A model generated the notes under the pieces. It searched no databases and was not told the DNA's origin. It worked only from the letters and a program-made list of their open reading frames with translations. Source: Euptelea pleiosperma (lineage: Eukaryota > Streptophyta > Magnoliopsida > Ranunculales > Eupteleaceae). Taken from it: 64,000 nucleotides of DNA. Location of the stretch: positions 6,121,822-6,185,821 of the forward strand of contig CM068549.1 of assembly GCA_035048495.1 (NCBI GenBank), read 5' to 3'. Shown here piece by piece: positions 18,770-29,904 of the stretch. The translations under genes were made by a program, and so were the position numbers. Position 1 is the first letter of the stretch. Every line of letters begins with the position of its first letter.

Positions 18770-20266
18770 TGAAGGAATATTTTCATATTTAAGTTCGCTT
18801 AATTCTATTTGACATAAAAAACATACATGTTACCGTTTCCCACAAGTAGTGGTGTAGCATTGAGAGGACATGCTATGTACATCTCGTTGACTATGTGAAG
18901 ATTGAAAGACAAACACGAAGAAACAGACGATTAACGGTTAAGTCATCTGAAGAACCGCTTTTCGTCAGTTAAAGATCGTAAACACTCGTATAAGACGGTA
19001 AGTGACTTAGAGGCCTAAAGATTAGGTGAATTAACTAAAACTTTACTGGTTAAACTTTGTCACAGGACTAGACCTTGGTTCAAGCCAAATTGCTAAGTAC
19101 AAAAGAACCATGGGGAAGTCTAACCAATTGGACTCAGTTCAAATTGATTGTACAGGTCCAATTGATTGGACCCTGACCCAATGGATTGGAGGCTTTCGGA
19201 CAAAACTCTTACTAAGCCCAATCGATTGGGACTCCGACCAATCGAATGGGCTGACAAAGGAAAAACCCATTCGTGTAGTGCCAATCGATTGGACCTGGAA
19301 GCCTAATCGCTTGGACCTCAGCCCAATCGATTGGACATGGAAAGAAAACTTTCCTTCTCATATCCGATTTTAAAGGTCCCACGAACCCCATCATTAGTTC
19401 AACCATAGGGCCCTCTCTCATATATATAATGAGCCTTCGTTGGCTTTATTAAATACACAAAAATACAGAGACATAAACCGAGAGTTATACTTGCTAAAGC
19501 CTTCTAACTTTCAAGAGCAATTAGAGAGTGTCCCATTCGAGGAAGAAAAATCAAGAGAATTCATTATAACCTTATTTTTCTTTTCACTTGATCATAGCTT
19601 TTTAGCTTGACCTCCTTACCTCTACCTAGGTTTTTCACTAGATATCTAACCTAGTAAGCCGGAGTGTACCACATGCGACTCAACGCCATTTGAGCTACAT
19701 AGGGTTCATGGTATATTGAATCCTTCACCATCAATAGAGATCGGTGTGTAAGAATTAAGATCAAGGTGTACTGATCGACAGTAGGTTTGGAGAATGCCAA
19801 ACTGAACAAGTGGCAAAGGCTTTGTGACTGGGAGGGCGTGCGTGTGACTCGCAGCGTGGAGCCAATGGACATGGACGCATCGGCAGTTGGCCTTGGCTAA
19901 GGTTGTATGCTGTATGGAAACGGTGCTGCATAGGTAATTTCTGTAACTTGTAACTTTCCAATTAGTGATACTTTCCGTCTCGATATGGTCCCATAGTTTT
20001 TCTTGGCAAAGATTTCCATGTAAAAATCGCATGTGTTATGAAAGTTTGATTGTTTATATTACGCACAATTGTTAGATTAACTCAAACGACATAGAAACAA
20101 TATATCACGGAGATATATTCGATCTTAGTCAATTGAGATAATCATATGCTAATCAATCAACTATTTGTTAGGATTGTTGCATGTGATTATATTACCCCAA
20201 CCAGACCAGTAATCTTATTAGGCACCCCTTCTAGGTATTCAGATATAAGAGAACAGGCTAATTTCA
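18770..20266 (+). mobile_element. Copia LTR a (SIRE/Maximus-like), about 1.5 kb
   Basis: Begins near TGAAGGAATATTTTCA and ends GGCTAATTTCA, two bases before a perfect initiator-Met PBS. It contains the CCAATCGATTGG array (19120-19335) and the LTR-end phrases GGGAGGGCGTGCG, GCATCGGCAGTTGGCC and CCCCTTCTAGGTATTC. The start is less certain than the end. Confidence 0.8.
19120..19335. repeat. Array of CCAATCGATTGG-like dyads in copia LTR a
   Basis: About eight full or degenerate sites (near 19122, 19157, 19177, 19216, 19237, 19281, 19303 and 19322). The best are exact CCAATCGATTGG palindromes. Confidence 0.85.
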
Positions 20267-20268
20267 AT

Positions 20269-20280
20269 TGGTATCAGAGC
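20269..20280 (+). other. Copia primer binding site TGGTATCAGAGC
   Basis: Perfect complement of the plant initiator tRNA-Met 3' end, the standard primer of Ty1/copia elements, two bases after the end of LTR a. Only about 70 bases of internal sequence follow before LTR b begins. Confidence 0.92.
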
Positions 20281-20701
20281 TGTTCACTCATTAACGGTTT
20301 AATCGCCCAAGTGGATAGGAATGAGTTTTAAAGAATCTCTACATGTACATTTGTAAAGAATAATTTTTTATTCTAGTTTTGGCAAAGATTGTGTGATATA
20401 AACATTCTTGTAACCATTCCTATGAGCACTAGTGAAGCTTCGAAGTTGTCGTGGTACGCATTCTTCATCGACTACGTGAAGACTAAAAGACGAAGATCGT
20501 AAGAACCAGACGGTTGACGACATGAGTCATCTGAGTAACTGCTTCTCGCCTGTTAAAGATCGTGTACGCTTGCATAGGAAGGTAAGAGACTTAGTCACCA
20601 TAGAAATAAGATATTAAAATCTAATTAATGGTTGAACTAAGTCAAAGGACTAACCTTAGTCATTTCGTACAAAAAGAAGTTAAAATATTGACTAAGGGAA
20701 G

Positions 20702-20922
20702 TCCAATCAATTGGACTGTCAGAACCAATCGATTGGACTCTACAGGGTAGAAACTTCCCAGAGTACAATCGATTGGACTGTGAGAACCAATCGATTGGAC
20801 CATACAAGACAGAACTTCCAAAGTACCCAATCAATTGGACCCTGAGTACAATCGATTGTTTTTACGGACAAAACCTATTCGTACAGTACAATCGATTTGA
20901 CCACGTGTATAATCGATTGGAC
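20702..20922. repeat. 62-bp tandem repeat, two CCAATCGATTGG dyads per unit
   Basis: Dyads near 20703, 20725, 20765, 20787, 20827, 20848, 20888 and 20909 alternate 22 and 40 bases apart, giving a 61-62 bp period over almost four units. Confidence 0.9.
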
Positions 20923-21399
20923 TTCGCAGAAAGTGTCAATTTCAAATCCAGTTTTTGTGGTCCCTTATTCCCACGGCTTACACGACCTAAGGGTTCCATA
21001 TTCTTATAATAGAGCACTCTTGAGCTATACAATTTATACCTTGATATTGAAGAGAAAGATCCCTAGCATTGAATACTTATCTTGTGAGGTTTTCTTTTCC
21101 AAAGATCAAAGGTTAGAGCTTGATCCATATTCTGCCTTGGTATTCTATTTAGAATCTTAACCTAGTAGTCAGAGAGTACCAGTGTGACTCAACACTCTTG
21201 AGCAACTGTGGGGTTCAGGGTGTACTAACCCCTTCACCCTTTTAGTAGAGACTGTCGTGTGAGAATTAAGATCGGGGTGTACTGATCGAAGGCAAGTTTG
21301 GAGAGGTCTACCAGATTAAACAAGTGGCAAAGGCTTCATGATTGGAAGGGCGTGCATGGATTCGTAGTGTGGAGCCATAGGAGGTGGACACACCGGTAG

Positions 21400-22950
21400 T
21401 GTAAAGAATATTTTCATATCCTAGCTTTGGTAAAGATTTCGTGTGACATAAAATATTCATGTAACCGTTCCTATGAGCACTAGTGTAGTGTTGAAGATGT
21501 CGTGGTCCGCATACTTCGCCGACTACGTGAAGACTAAAAGACAGAGACAGTAGGAATCAGACGGTTGACAATAGGAGTCATCCGAGTAACTGCCCATTTG
21601 TCAATTATAGATCGTGTATGCTCGCTTAGAAAGGTAAGTGACTTAGTGGTCATAGGAATAGGTTTAAAATGAATAAAATATAATGGTCAAACATAGTCAA
21701 TGGACAAACAATCAAGATTATTGACTTCTGGAAAAGTCTAATCAATTGAACTTTTTAGGCCAATCAATTGGACAAAGCCTAATCGATTGGAGACATCTGT
21801 GAAATCGGTTGGACTCTACGAGATAGAACTTTTTGAAGCCCAATCGATTGGAGACCTCTGTGAAATTGATTGGACTCTACGGGACAAAAACTTATATAAG
21901 TCCAATCGATTGAATACTTGGTACAATTGATTGGATTTACGAAGGAAAATCCCATCCATACAAGACCAATCGATTGGACCCAGAGTACAATCGATTAAAC
22001 ATAGCCCAATCGATTGGACCCAAAGTATAATCGATTGGACTTCACGTGGATTGAGTCTTTTCAAATCCGAAATTCTAGTTTTCACATCCCTCACTTATCA
22101 ATAGACTCAGGGCTACGAATTCTATAAATATTACAACTCTCTGGACTTATTAAATACACATTGGAATATAGAAAAGAATGTTTTATTTATCAAGAGTGTT
22201 CATTTGAAGAGCAAAAAGGCTTTAGTTCTCATTAATATGTTATGAGCTTTTTCTCTTCTTGATCAAAGCCAAAAGCTTGATCCTTTACTCAGCTTATGTC
22301 TTTCACAAAGAAACTTAACCTAGAAGCTTAAGAGCACCAGTGCGTCTCAACACTATTTGAGCGACTTAGGGTTCAGGGTATACTGAATCCTTCACCTTTA
22401 GCAAAGGTTGGAGAGTTGAGAATTAAGATTGAAGTGGCTGATTGAAGGTAGGTTTGGGGAGTACCAAATTGAACAAGTGGACAAGGCTTCTTGGCTGGGA
22501 GGGCACGCGTAGATTCATAGCGTTGAGTCAGAGGACATGGACGCATCGGCAGTAGGCTTTGGCTAAGGTTGGAAGCTGCATTTGCAATGGTGCTGCGTAG
22601 GTAACCTTCGTTTCGTTTAACTTTCCAGTTCGTGATACTTTCTATCTAGACGTGGTCCCGTGGTTTTCCTTGGCTAAGATTTCCACATATAAACTCTTTG
22701 TTTTGTGGATGTTTGATTGTTGTTCTACTAATTGTATTGATTAAATCAAATGACGAAAAGACAATATACCACGGCGGTATATTTGATTTGAATCGATTGT
22801 GATAGTCCTTTTATCAATCAACTACGGCATGCGAGTTCATCACCTTACCTTGACCAGTAAACTTGTGATATATTAGGTTAATTTTTGAATATCTAATCAC
22901 CTCCCTTCTAGGTATTCGTACGTAAAAGAGAACGGACCTGTTATTTTTCA
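21400..22950 (+). mobile_element. Copia solo LTR c, 1551 bp, TSD (G/A)GTAG
   Basis: TGTAAAGAATATTTTCA to CCTGTTATTTTTCA, flanked by GGTAG (21395-21399) and AGTAG (22951-22955). The host LTR b reads on across it. It holds about twelve dyads at 21738-22040. Confidence 0.85.
21738..22040. repeat. Extended CCAATCGATTGG dyad array in copia LTR c
   Basis: About twelve exact or one-to-three-mismatch sites. Successive strong sites at 21780, 21840, 21902 and 21966 keep the same period of about 62 bp as in LTR b. Confidence 0.85.
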
Positions 22951-23370
22951 AGTAGTAGGCTTTGGCTAAGGTTGGAAGTTACATTTGCAACGGTGCTGCA
23001 TAGGTAACTTCTGTAACTCAAAACTTTCTAGTTAGTGATACGTTCTGTCTGGACGTGGTCCCGTGATTTTTTCCTTTGTTAAGGTTTCCACGTAAATAGA
23101 TCACATATGTTATGAGTTATTTGATTTCCGCACTATTGTTTAATTAACTCAAACGACACAAATAATATATCATGGAGATATATTTGATCGTCGTCGGTTG
23201 AGATAATCCCTTCAATATAATCAACTATTTTATTTTGGTATGCGATTTTATTTACCCCTTAGACGAGTAAAGCTGTTTAGGTTAAAGCATTTTTTAATAC
23301 CTAATCAAACCCCCCTTCTAGGTATTCTGGGTAAAAGAGAACAAATGGTTATTTCAATTGGTATTAGAAT

Positions 23371-23600
23371 GGGTTCACTTATTAATGGTTTTATCACTCG
23401 AATGAGTTCTTACATATGGTATGTTTTCTTTTATATCTATAAAGATGTCGAAAGAAGGGTTCACTATGAATAGTCGTAGTGACTCAGACAATGAAGATCA
23501 ATGAGATCTTTATACTGCTTATAAAGAATTGTATAAAGAAAGTCTGAGGCTGATAAAAGTAAATAAGAAATTGATTAATAGAGTTGAATTTCTTGACTAA
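23371..23600 (+). pseudogene. Copia leader and gag fragment of element b
   Basis: Short plus-strand frame reading ELYKESLRLIKVNKKLINRV near 23525-23590, which fits the Lys/Glu-rich coiled coil of SIRE/Maximus-type gag. It breaks off at about 23600, where an LTR-end fragment is fused. Confidence 0.6.
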
Positions 23601-23734
23601 GGCATGCGAGTTTATCACCTTACCTTGACTAGTAGACTTGTGATAGGTTAGATTAATTTTTGAATACCTAATCAACCCCTTCTAGGTATTTGTAGGTAAA
23701 AGAGAACGAACCGGTTATTTTTCTATTGGTATCA
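23600..23734 (+). mobile_element. Third copia LTR end plus PBS
   Basis: Only the last 120 bases of an LTR (GGCATGCGAGTTTATCACC to GGTTATTTTTCT), then a perfect TGGTATCAGAGC at 23723-23734. Its fusion to gag of element b marks a deletion or recombination junction. Confidence 0.85.
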
Positions 23735-23789
23735 GAGCAAGGTTACTCCGAATAGTGTTTAATTACCAGAGTAAGATTCTGCTCATCTT

Positions 23790-24440
23790 GTCCTATGTTT
23801 TAAAGATAAATACCGAGATTGTCACAGACATGAGCTTAAATAACTCTAATTGTGAATATGACTGTTTAAATATAGTTTATCAGAAATTGTATTTAGAAAG
23901 TCTGAAATTGATCAAAGAAAGTAAAGTCTTATCCTTATAGATGGAGAAAATAGATCGTATAAATGTTTCTTTAGAATTGGCCAATATTGAACTCACTGAT
24001 GAAAGGAGACAATGGGAAGAGGAGAAGAAATCTCCACTTATGAAAAACAAGTTTTGGAAAATGAGTTCCAAAATTGTTTGAAGAACAAAAAATCTTTAGA
24101 GACTAAATTGATCAAATCTTCGATCTCTTCCAAAAACTTGTTAGTAGGATCTATCAAAAATTCTATTATTGTTAAATCTAAGAATTTTGATACTCAACTT
24201 GGCAATCATAAGAATAATGTGAAAATTACCTATTCTACAGAAAAATGTGTGGCAACAAAATTCAAACAAACTGAATTTATTGGTCATCATAATTCTAAGC
24301 TAAGTGAGCTGTACATGAAATCTAATGATTTAAAGAGAGAGAGTTCTAAAATTTTTGAATCGAGAAAAACTATATATGCTAATCATATTGCTAAGAATCA
24401 ATGGACCAAAAATAGCAAAATGATTAACAATCCATGGCTA
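23790..24440 (+). pseudogene. Copia (SIRE/Maximus-like) gag, 3' part
   Basis: Broken reading: ISEIVFRKSEIDQRK-type region, MEKIDRINVSLELANIELTD, then frames with Lys/Ser-rich sequence and a 161-codon frame (24012-24497) including SKNFDTQLGNHKNNVKITYS. It is the continuation of the element owning the 23723 PBS. No CCHC knuckle or protease is seen before LINE sequence starts at about 24490. Confidence 0.55.
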
Positions 24441-24489
24441 CAGAGGACCAGTATTTCTCTAGTAAGGCTTTCAACCCTAAAAGCTGAAC

Positions 24490-25780
24490 CAACATAGTGG
24501 TGCCCTTCCTTGTTCCATGGCCGTGCCTGGAGGATTCTTCTCCTCTAGCCACGGTCCCACATGTCGATGCAGCTTTGATTGTAGTGGATTACAAGCAGCT
24601 ACTCGAAAGTCTGAGGATGTTGCTCCTACCCTACCAGCCCATGTTGCTCCTTCTTATGTGACAAACGCCAAGACAAAACTCCTCTCACGCGAAATGTTCG
24701 ATCTTCCAATCCCTAGTATGAGAGGTGAGTTCCCATCAATTAAAATCCCCTCTCAAGCTATCAAGCGTGGATTAGAATACTACAAATTTGCCCTTGGTGG
24801 CAGGTTGGATCTGAAAAAAATCACTCTTTCTGAGATTCGATCTCGAGCTCAAGAAATTTGGAACCCATCCGACAATTGGAGGATTACCCCCCTAGGCAAA
24901 GGATACATAATGATTAAACTTTCTTCGGAAGAGGATCAACATCGCATTTGGAGGGGCGGTCCTTGGATCTTCTGTAATCAACTTTTTTGCCTCACCAAAT
25001 GGACCCCAAATTTTAACTCAAACAATCAGAAGCACTCTAGAGCACTGGTGTAGGTACACTTTCCAGGTCTCAGTCTGGAGTATTGGGAACCTGAAATTTT
25101 GCTTGCTATGGGTTGTGCTCTTGGTATTCCTCTCCAGGTGAATGCTAATACGACTGACCGAAATCTAGGCTTCTATGCTAATGTCCTTATAGACATTGAT
25201 CTTGCTGAGATACGTAGAGATTGATGGCTTTGAAGAATTTTGGCAAAAAGTGGAGCTTGGTAGAACGCCTAAGCTGTGTAACCATTGTAAGACTGTAGGT
25301 CATCTTGTAGCGGATTGCCGAGTCATTAAGGCTCAAATGCAGGACAAGAATAATACTATGGTTCCTGACCCTACAACAAATGTTCTTGCTGGGGAAAAAC
25401 AATTAGAAAACGTAAATGGAAACTAAAGGTTTCAACAGTTGAAAGGGAAAATCAGCCTGATTCTGATACTATTCCCTTACCTCAAGGTCTAGATGCAGGG
25501 GAAGAAAATACCATTAATCGTGTGATATTAGATCCAGATTCCATCAATAAGTCTCGACATGTGAGTCCAACGTACTCGACTGGATGCGACTTAGTGCCCA
25601 ATTCTCTCCTTGAAGAACGAAAACATTGTCTTGATTCTAAGGAAGAGACAGATTTAGGTGAAGAGGTGGGAAATAATGCTCTGCTGGCCAAAGCCTCTTC
25701 TGAAGCTAACTCCATTCTTGGTATCATTGGTCCTATACAACAACCAGAAATTTTGCTCATAGTGGACATTTCATGCCCTC
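24490..25780 (+). pseudogene. LINE (plant L1) ORF1, first piece of the split LINE
   Basis: Frame 24517-25053 contains a DUF4283 domain: RRLEYYKFALGGRLDL-like start, NWRITPLGKGYIMIKLSSEE and WRGGPWIFCNQLFCLTKWTP. It continues after one TAG as PGLSLEYWEPEILLAMGCAL and DRNLGFYANVLIDIDLAEI. A frame change near 25205 leads to EIDGFEEFWQKVELGRTPKL and a zinc knuckle CNHCKTVGHLVADC, the usual zf-CCHC_4 partner. ORF1 tail continues to 25780, where copy 2 begins. ORF1 of plant L1s is an RNA-binding protein. Confidence 0.88.
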
Positions 25781-28451
25781 TGATATTCGCTTAAAAGTGC
25801 GTATTTTCCATTGTTATCTTCTAAGTGTTATCACACTCTCTGACGTAAAACTGCTCTAATTATCCACTTTTCTACGTAAGAGTCTCTTTCATTGCGTAGA
25901 ACACACTTTTCTGGACGAAATGGTATATTTACATGCATTAAACGCATTTCTGGAAGTCTAGATATGAAGACGTTTTGATCAAGTCTCATTACGTGCTCTT
26001 CTTTTGCAGGAAACTCGATCGGGCTATTCTCGAGACTTGTGGGCCCACGATCAACCATAGAAACCTAATATCAAAGCTTAAAGAGCCAACATGCTATGAC
26101 TAGAAGATACAGGCCAAGTACGGGTCAAGTCAGAGGATCACAAAGCCGGTCCAAAGAACCAAGAGAGATGGAGAGCCGATGACCAAGAGATAGACCAAAG
26201 CAGTCGAAGCCAAATGAAATGAGAAAAAAATGATAATCTGCTCTGCTTGCGAAGCCCGAGAAGAGAACATATTGAAAATCAGGGTTCCAGACCCTCCGCC
26301 AGCAGTTATCTCTGTAGTCTGTAGAGTTTTCTCTCTCATCTCTCTTCATCTTCCTATACATCACCACCTGATTCTCAGATCTACCGACCTAACCTCGGAA
26401 CTCCTGCCTGTTGGCTCTGTCTCATCCCCCTTAGCTTTCTGACCATTGGATCTTCCATCTGACCATTGGATCTTCCATCGGACCGTTGGATCTTCCACCG
26501 AACCGTTGGATCTCTCTAGATCCGTCGATCTTCCAATATGGGTCCCAATCCAGTCACCATCCATCCGATCATCATCAAACTGTCTATCACATCATCTTGT
26601 GAGATGATGGACATCATCAATCCATGTGGGCCAGTAGTTGGGCCCATCATCATCGACCCATGGCTTAGCCATTTAGTGGACCCCGAGATTTTAAAATGCT
26701 TTAAATCAATATTTAAAAATAAAATAGGGGGTCCACTAAATGGGGAAATCCCCCAAAGAAAAAAGGTTTCTTAAAAAAAAAAAAAATAACAATAATAATA
26801 ATAATAATAATATTTTTTTTATTTCTAAAAATCTCATTTTCCATTAAAGGAAAGTGGGAGGTTTATAAAGGAGAGGAGAAGGGTTCGTTTGAACCCTAAT
26901 CCCTCTCCCATCTTCTCATTTCTTTCCCCCAAGACCTCTTACCCCTTTTTCCCCTCTCTTTAGGCCGTTTTCCTCCTCTTCTCCACTTCTTCTTCATCTT
27001 CTTCACCAAGTTATTGCCGGAGTTGCAGGCTGCAACTCCGGCCGATCAAGAGCTCCACCACCACTGCTTTTGCTATTTTTGAACGGCCTCTCCACCATCT
27101 CCTTGCTGCCATCTCTCCTTGCTGCCATCCCTCCTTGCTGCCGCCCCTCTCTACATGCTCTATTGCCTCCACCACGACCTGCAACTCTTGAGTTGCAGGT
27201 CTGCCTGCAACCTCCACTAGTACCGTCCAGCTCTCCTCCTCTCCAAAAAAATCCCAGCCGTTGTTATCATCTTGGTGCTCTCCACATCTTCATCAAGAAA
27301 AACACCAGCAAGCTCCACCAAAATCTCCACCGTTCATGGTGGTTCGTCCTTGCCGCCCCTTCACCTGCTACACAGCCCAACACCTCTCCATTGTTTTCTG
27401 TTTTGCAGGTCCACCACGCTGCCAATTCTCCTTGCCCCAGCGCCTCCAATCCAGCAACTCCATATCGCCACACCTTCCTTGAACAGATTTGGTGGCTGTT
27501 CTTCCAACAGCCACCGCTATCTCATTCAAAAAAAAAAAAAAAGGAAAAGAAAAAGTAGAAGAAGAAGAGGAGGAGTAGGGGGTACCTCATCGCTGTAGCC
27601 TCCCATCACGTTGCTACCAACAACCTTTCCACCACCATTGCCGCTGCAAACATCACCAGCCGGCATCACAGTCTCCCTCACCCTTCTTACTGCCAAACCA
27701 GCAAGGAACGACCAGCCGTCATCCCTACCATTACTGCCCCATTCTCCACAAACTCCACCGTCACCTCCCATGCTGCTCCTCCAATCTTCCACCAGCAACG
27801 CCCCCATCCTTGGGCCAAACAATTCCCTCCCTTGCAAAGGCTCTAAGGCCGTGAACCACCAATATGCTCATTTGGATTTTCACGAGGTGCATTCCCGCAA
27901 CCACGATGATCACGCCCAGGTGATTCCCCACCACCATCATATAAGTCCTGTGCACCATCACAACCGCTGACAATTCCTATGGTGGTAAGTTTCATCCTTT
28001 CTCTCTCTAGTTTCTCTCTCTTAGTCTCTTTTTCTCTCATCTATTTTAGTTTTTTTTTATTGTTGTTTGATTTGAATTAATTTGTTTTAGCATCGTAAGA
28101 ATTCTTGATATTAATGAAATGCTTTAATTGGTTTTAGTTTAATTTCCATTTTATGTGTTTTTGTTCCCATTTATTTATATTGATTAGTTGATAAAATCAT
28201 CTCTCTAAAATCACTAAAAGCAGTTTTCAATCACTCCATCATTCTCACCCCATCAATTCCAAGCAAAAAAAAAATTTGTCATTTCATGCTCTTAATCGTG
28301 CTAATCCGACTAATTCCGAGTGCGGATCAACATCCGATACGAATCCCTGTACAAATATCCCATGTTTTGCAGGATTAAAATCTCAGATCTATTATAAATG
28401 TGCTGATTCTAGGGTTTCCGTAACCAATGACGTGGAAAAACCCAAGTACCA
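25781..28451 (+). mobile_element. Copy 2 5' LTR
   Basis: Starts TGATATTCGCTTAAAAGTGC, the subtype shared with 60710-63563 and copy 3. The 3' end is damaged: AAAAACCCAAGTACCA replaces the usual AAAAACCCTACTTTCA. It holds four 20-bp units (26441-26525), a TATA-like TTATAAAG (26863), hairpins (27016-27042 and 27178-27199) and a GGTAAGT donor (27984). Confidence 0.9.
27016..27199 (+). repeat. Hairpins in copy 2 5' LTR (27016-27042, 27178-27199)
   Basis: The first has arms GCCGGAGTTGCA/TGCAACTCCGGC with a 3-base loop. The second has arms CCTGCAACTC/GAGTTGCAGG, the same arm sequences in the opposite order. Confidence 0.85.
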
Positions 28452-28453
28452 AA

Positions 28454-28467
28454 TGGTGTCGTTGCCG
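28454..28467 (+). other. Primer binding site, tRNA-Asp type (copy 2)
   Basis: TGGTGTCGTTGCCG, two C-to-T differences from the tRNA-Asp complement, two bases after the LTR. Confidence 0.8.
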
Positions 28468-29904
28468 CTCGGGTGTACGGGAGTGTGAAAAAGGATGTAA
28501 AGACAGAATTGGAAAGTTGCCAAATCGGAAAGCTGCTCAATTTGGATAGCTCGACCTTTTCGAGAAACTTTCTATTTTTTATTTTTAGTGATTTTTAGCA
28601 GTCTTTTAAATTACTATTTTTAATGCCTCGGACGGCCGGGTGCAGAGTTGTAATAATTTAGGAATTTTATTGCTTTTCAAATAACTGCTAGATCTTGTTC
28701 TAGGGTTTTTTAGAAACCCTAGATTAAGTGAAAATACCAAAAAAATCAAAAAATCAAAATTCAAAAAAAAATTATTAGGGTTTTATATTCTACAAATTTT
28801 TTAGAAATCACCAATCAAGGATTTGCGATTTTTGGAAAGGTTCCAAAATCTTGAAACTTTGCTAAATTAGGGTTTCCCCTCTTAGAAGTTTCCACTTTAG
28901 AGGAATTTCTATCTTTAGAAATCCTCCGAATTTGGAAAAGTCTGCAAAACGAAATACCCAAAATCTAGCAAAATTTCAATTTTGGGAAATTTTCCAAAAT
29001 TGTAAGGGATCTCGCAATCACATCTTTCTAGGAAGATCTTCACGGTTCAGGAAACTTTCCAATCTAGGTATTTTCCATCTGGGAATTCCTAAATTTTAAC
29101 CCATCTCGAACTTGGAAATTAATTCAAAAACTTGCCTAAATCCAATACATGCTCTGTGAACCCTACAAAGGCAATGATCTTCTAAATAGAATTCCAAATA
29201 CCTAGACCTAACTTTTCTGCAGCATACGATCCAGTGTGAGTAGGGAGCGAAAGCTCAAAGAAGTGGAATCGGGCCCAAGCCCATTAGGATAGGCCTCCCT
29301 ATTCCACGGAGGCGACCCCGTGGCGTTGCCCACGGGAGGTAAGCTCTTTGGGTGAATCATTGCCGCTTGTCTATTTGCTTTCGCATACATATTATTCGAC
29401 TTGCATGGCGTCGCTGTTAATAATTGAAAATTAATCGAGCAGACCCAGCTCTTTTAAAACTGGTGGGATTTCATCACTCAACTCATCATTCCAACTGATT
29501 TGATCCCAAGGCTCCATTTAATTAAAAAGAATCAAGAAGTAGAGCCGATTAGCCCAGTGTTCGAGGAAAAATCCATACAAAGCGAACCCGCTTAACATCC
29601 AGTCGAAATAAGACCACGAGCGCGGGTCCCTGTTGTCTAACACACCCATAGGTCCCTCCTACTCCAATACACTAAGCTTGACGTAGCATCCTAGACTATT
29701 TGGCGGTTAGTTGTGTGTGGACTAGGAACACGCACCAACCCTAGCTTAACCCGAGGTAACACTCTTCTTAAACACTTGATCAATCCGGTTAGTCTATGAC
29801 GTATTTAAGCCAGCCGTTGTGCCGCACATCTGCCTAGGCTTCGGATTGCCTTGTTGTTGACTAGAGTTAGTACTAAAGGATTCGCTCTGAAGCGTGTAGC
29901 TTGG
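28468..29904 (+). other. Copy 2 leader (5' UTR), first part
   Basis: Matches the complement of 3190-4770 and of 56330-57785 through its length. No credible ORF. It is cut at 29904 by a solo LTR; CTTGG before and CCTGG after are the duplicated target, and the leader resumes at 35646. Confidence 0.8.

Larger units (their letters stand above)
20352..23356 (+). mobile_element. Copia LTR b, interrupted by solo LTR c
   Basis: Begins TGTAAAGAATA, runs to 21399, and after the insertion continues 22956-23356, ending GGTTATTTCA. A degenerate PBS TGGTATTAGAAT follows (23359-23370). It lies inside the internal region of the element that owns LTR a, so it is a second insertion. It carries a dyad array at 20702-20922. 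Confidence 0.8.

Noticed and set aside
19110..22040. CRISPR-like array (repeated dyad with spacers)
   Set aside because: The repeats are 12-bp palindromes with similar spacers forming a 62-bp tandem unit, inside plant copia LTRs. No cas genes; this is a eukaryotic retroelement context.
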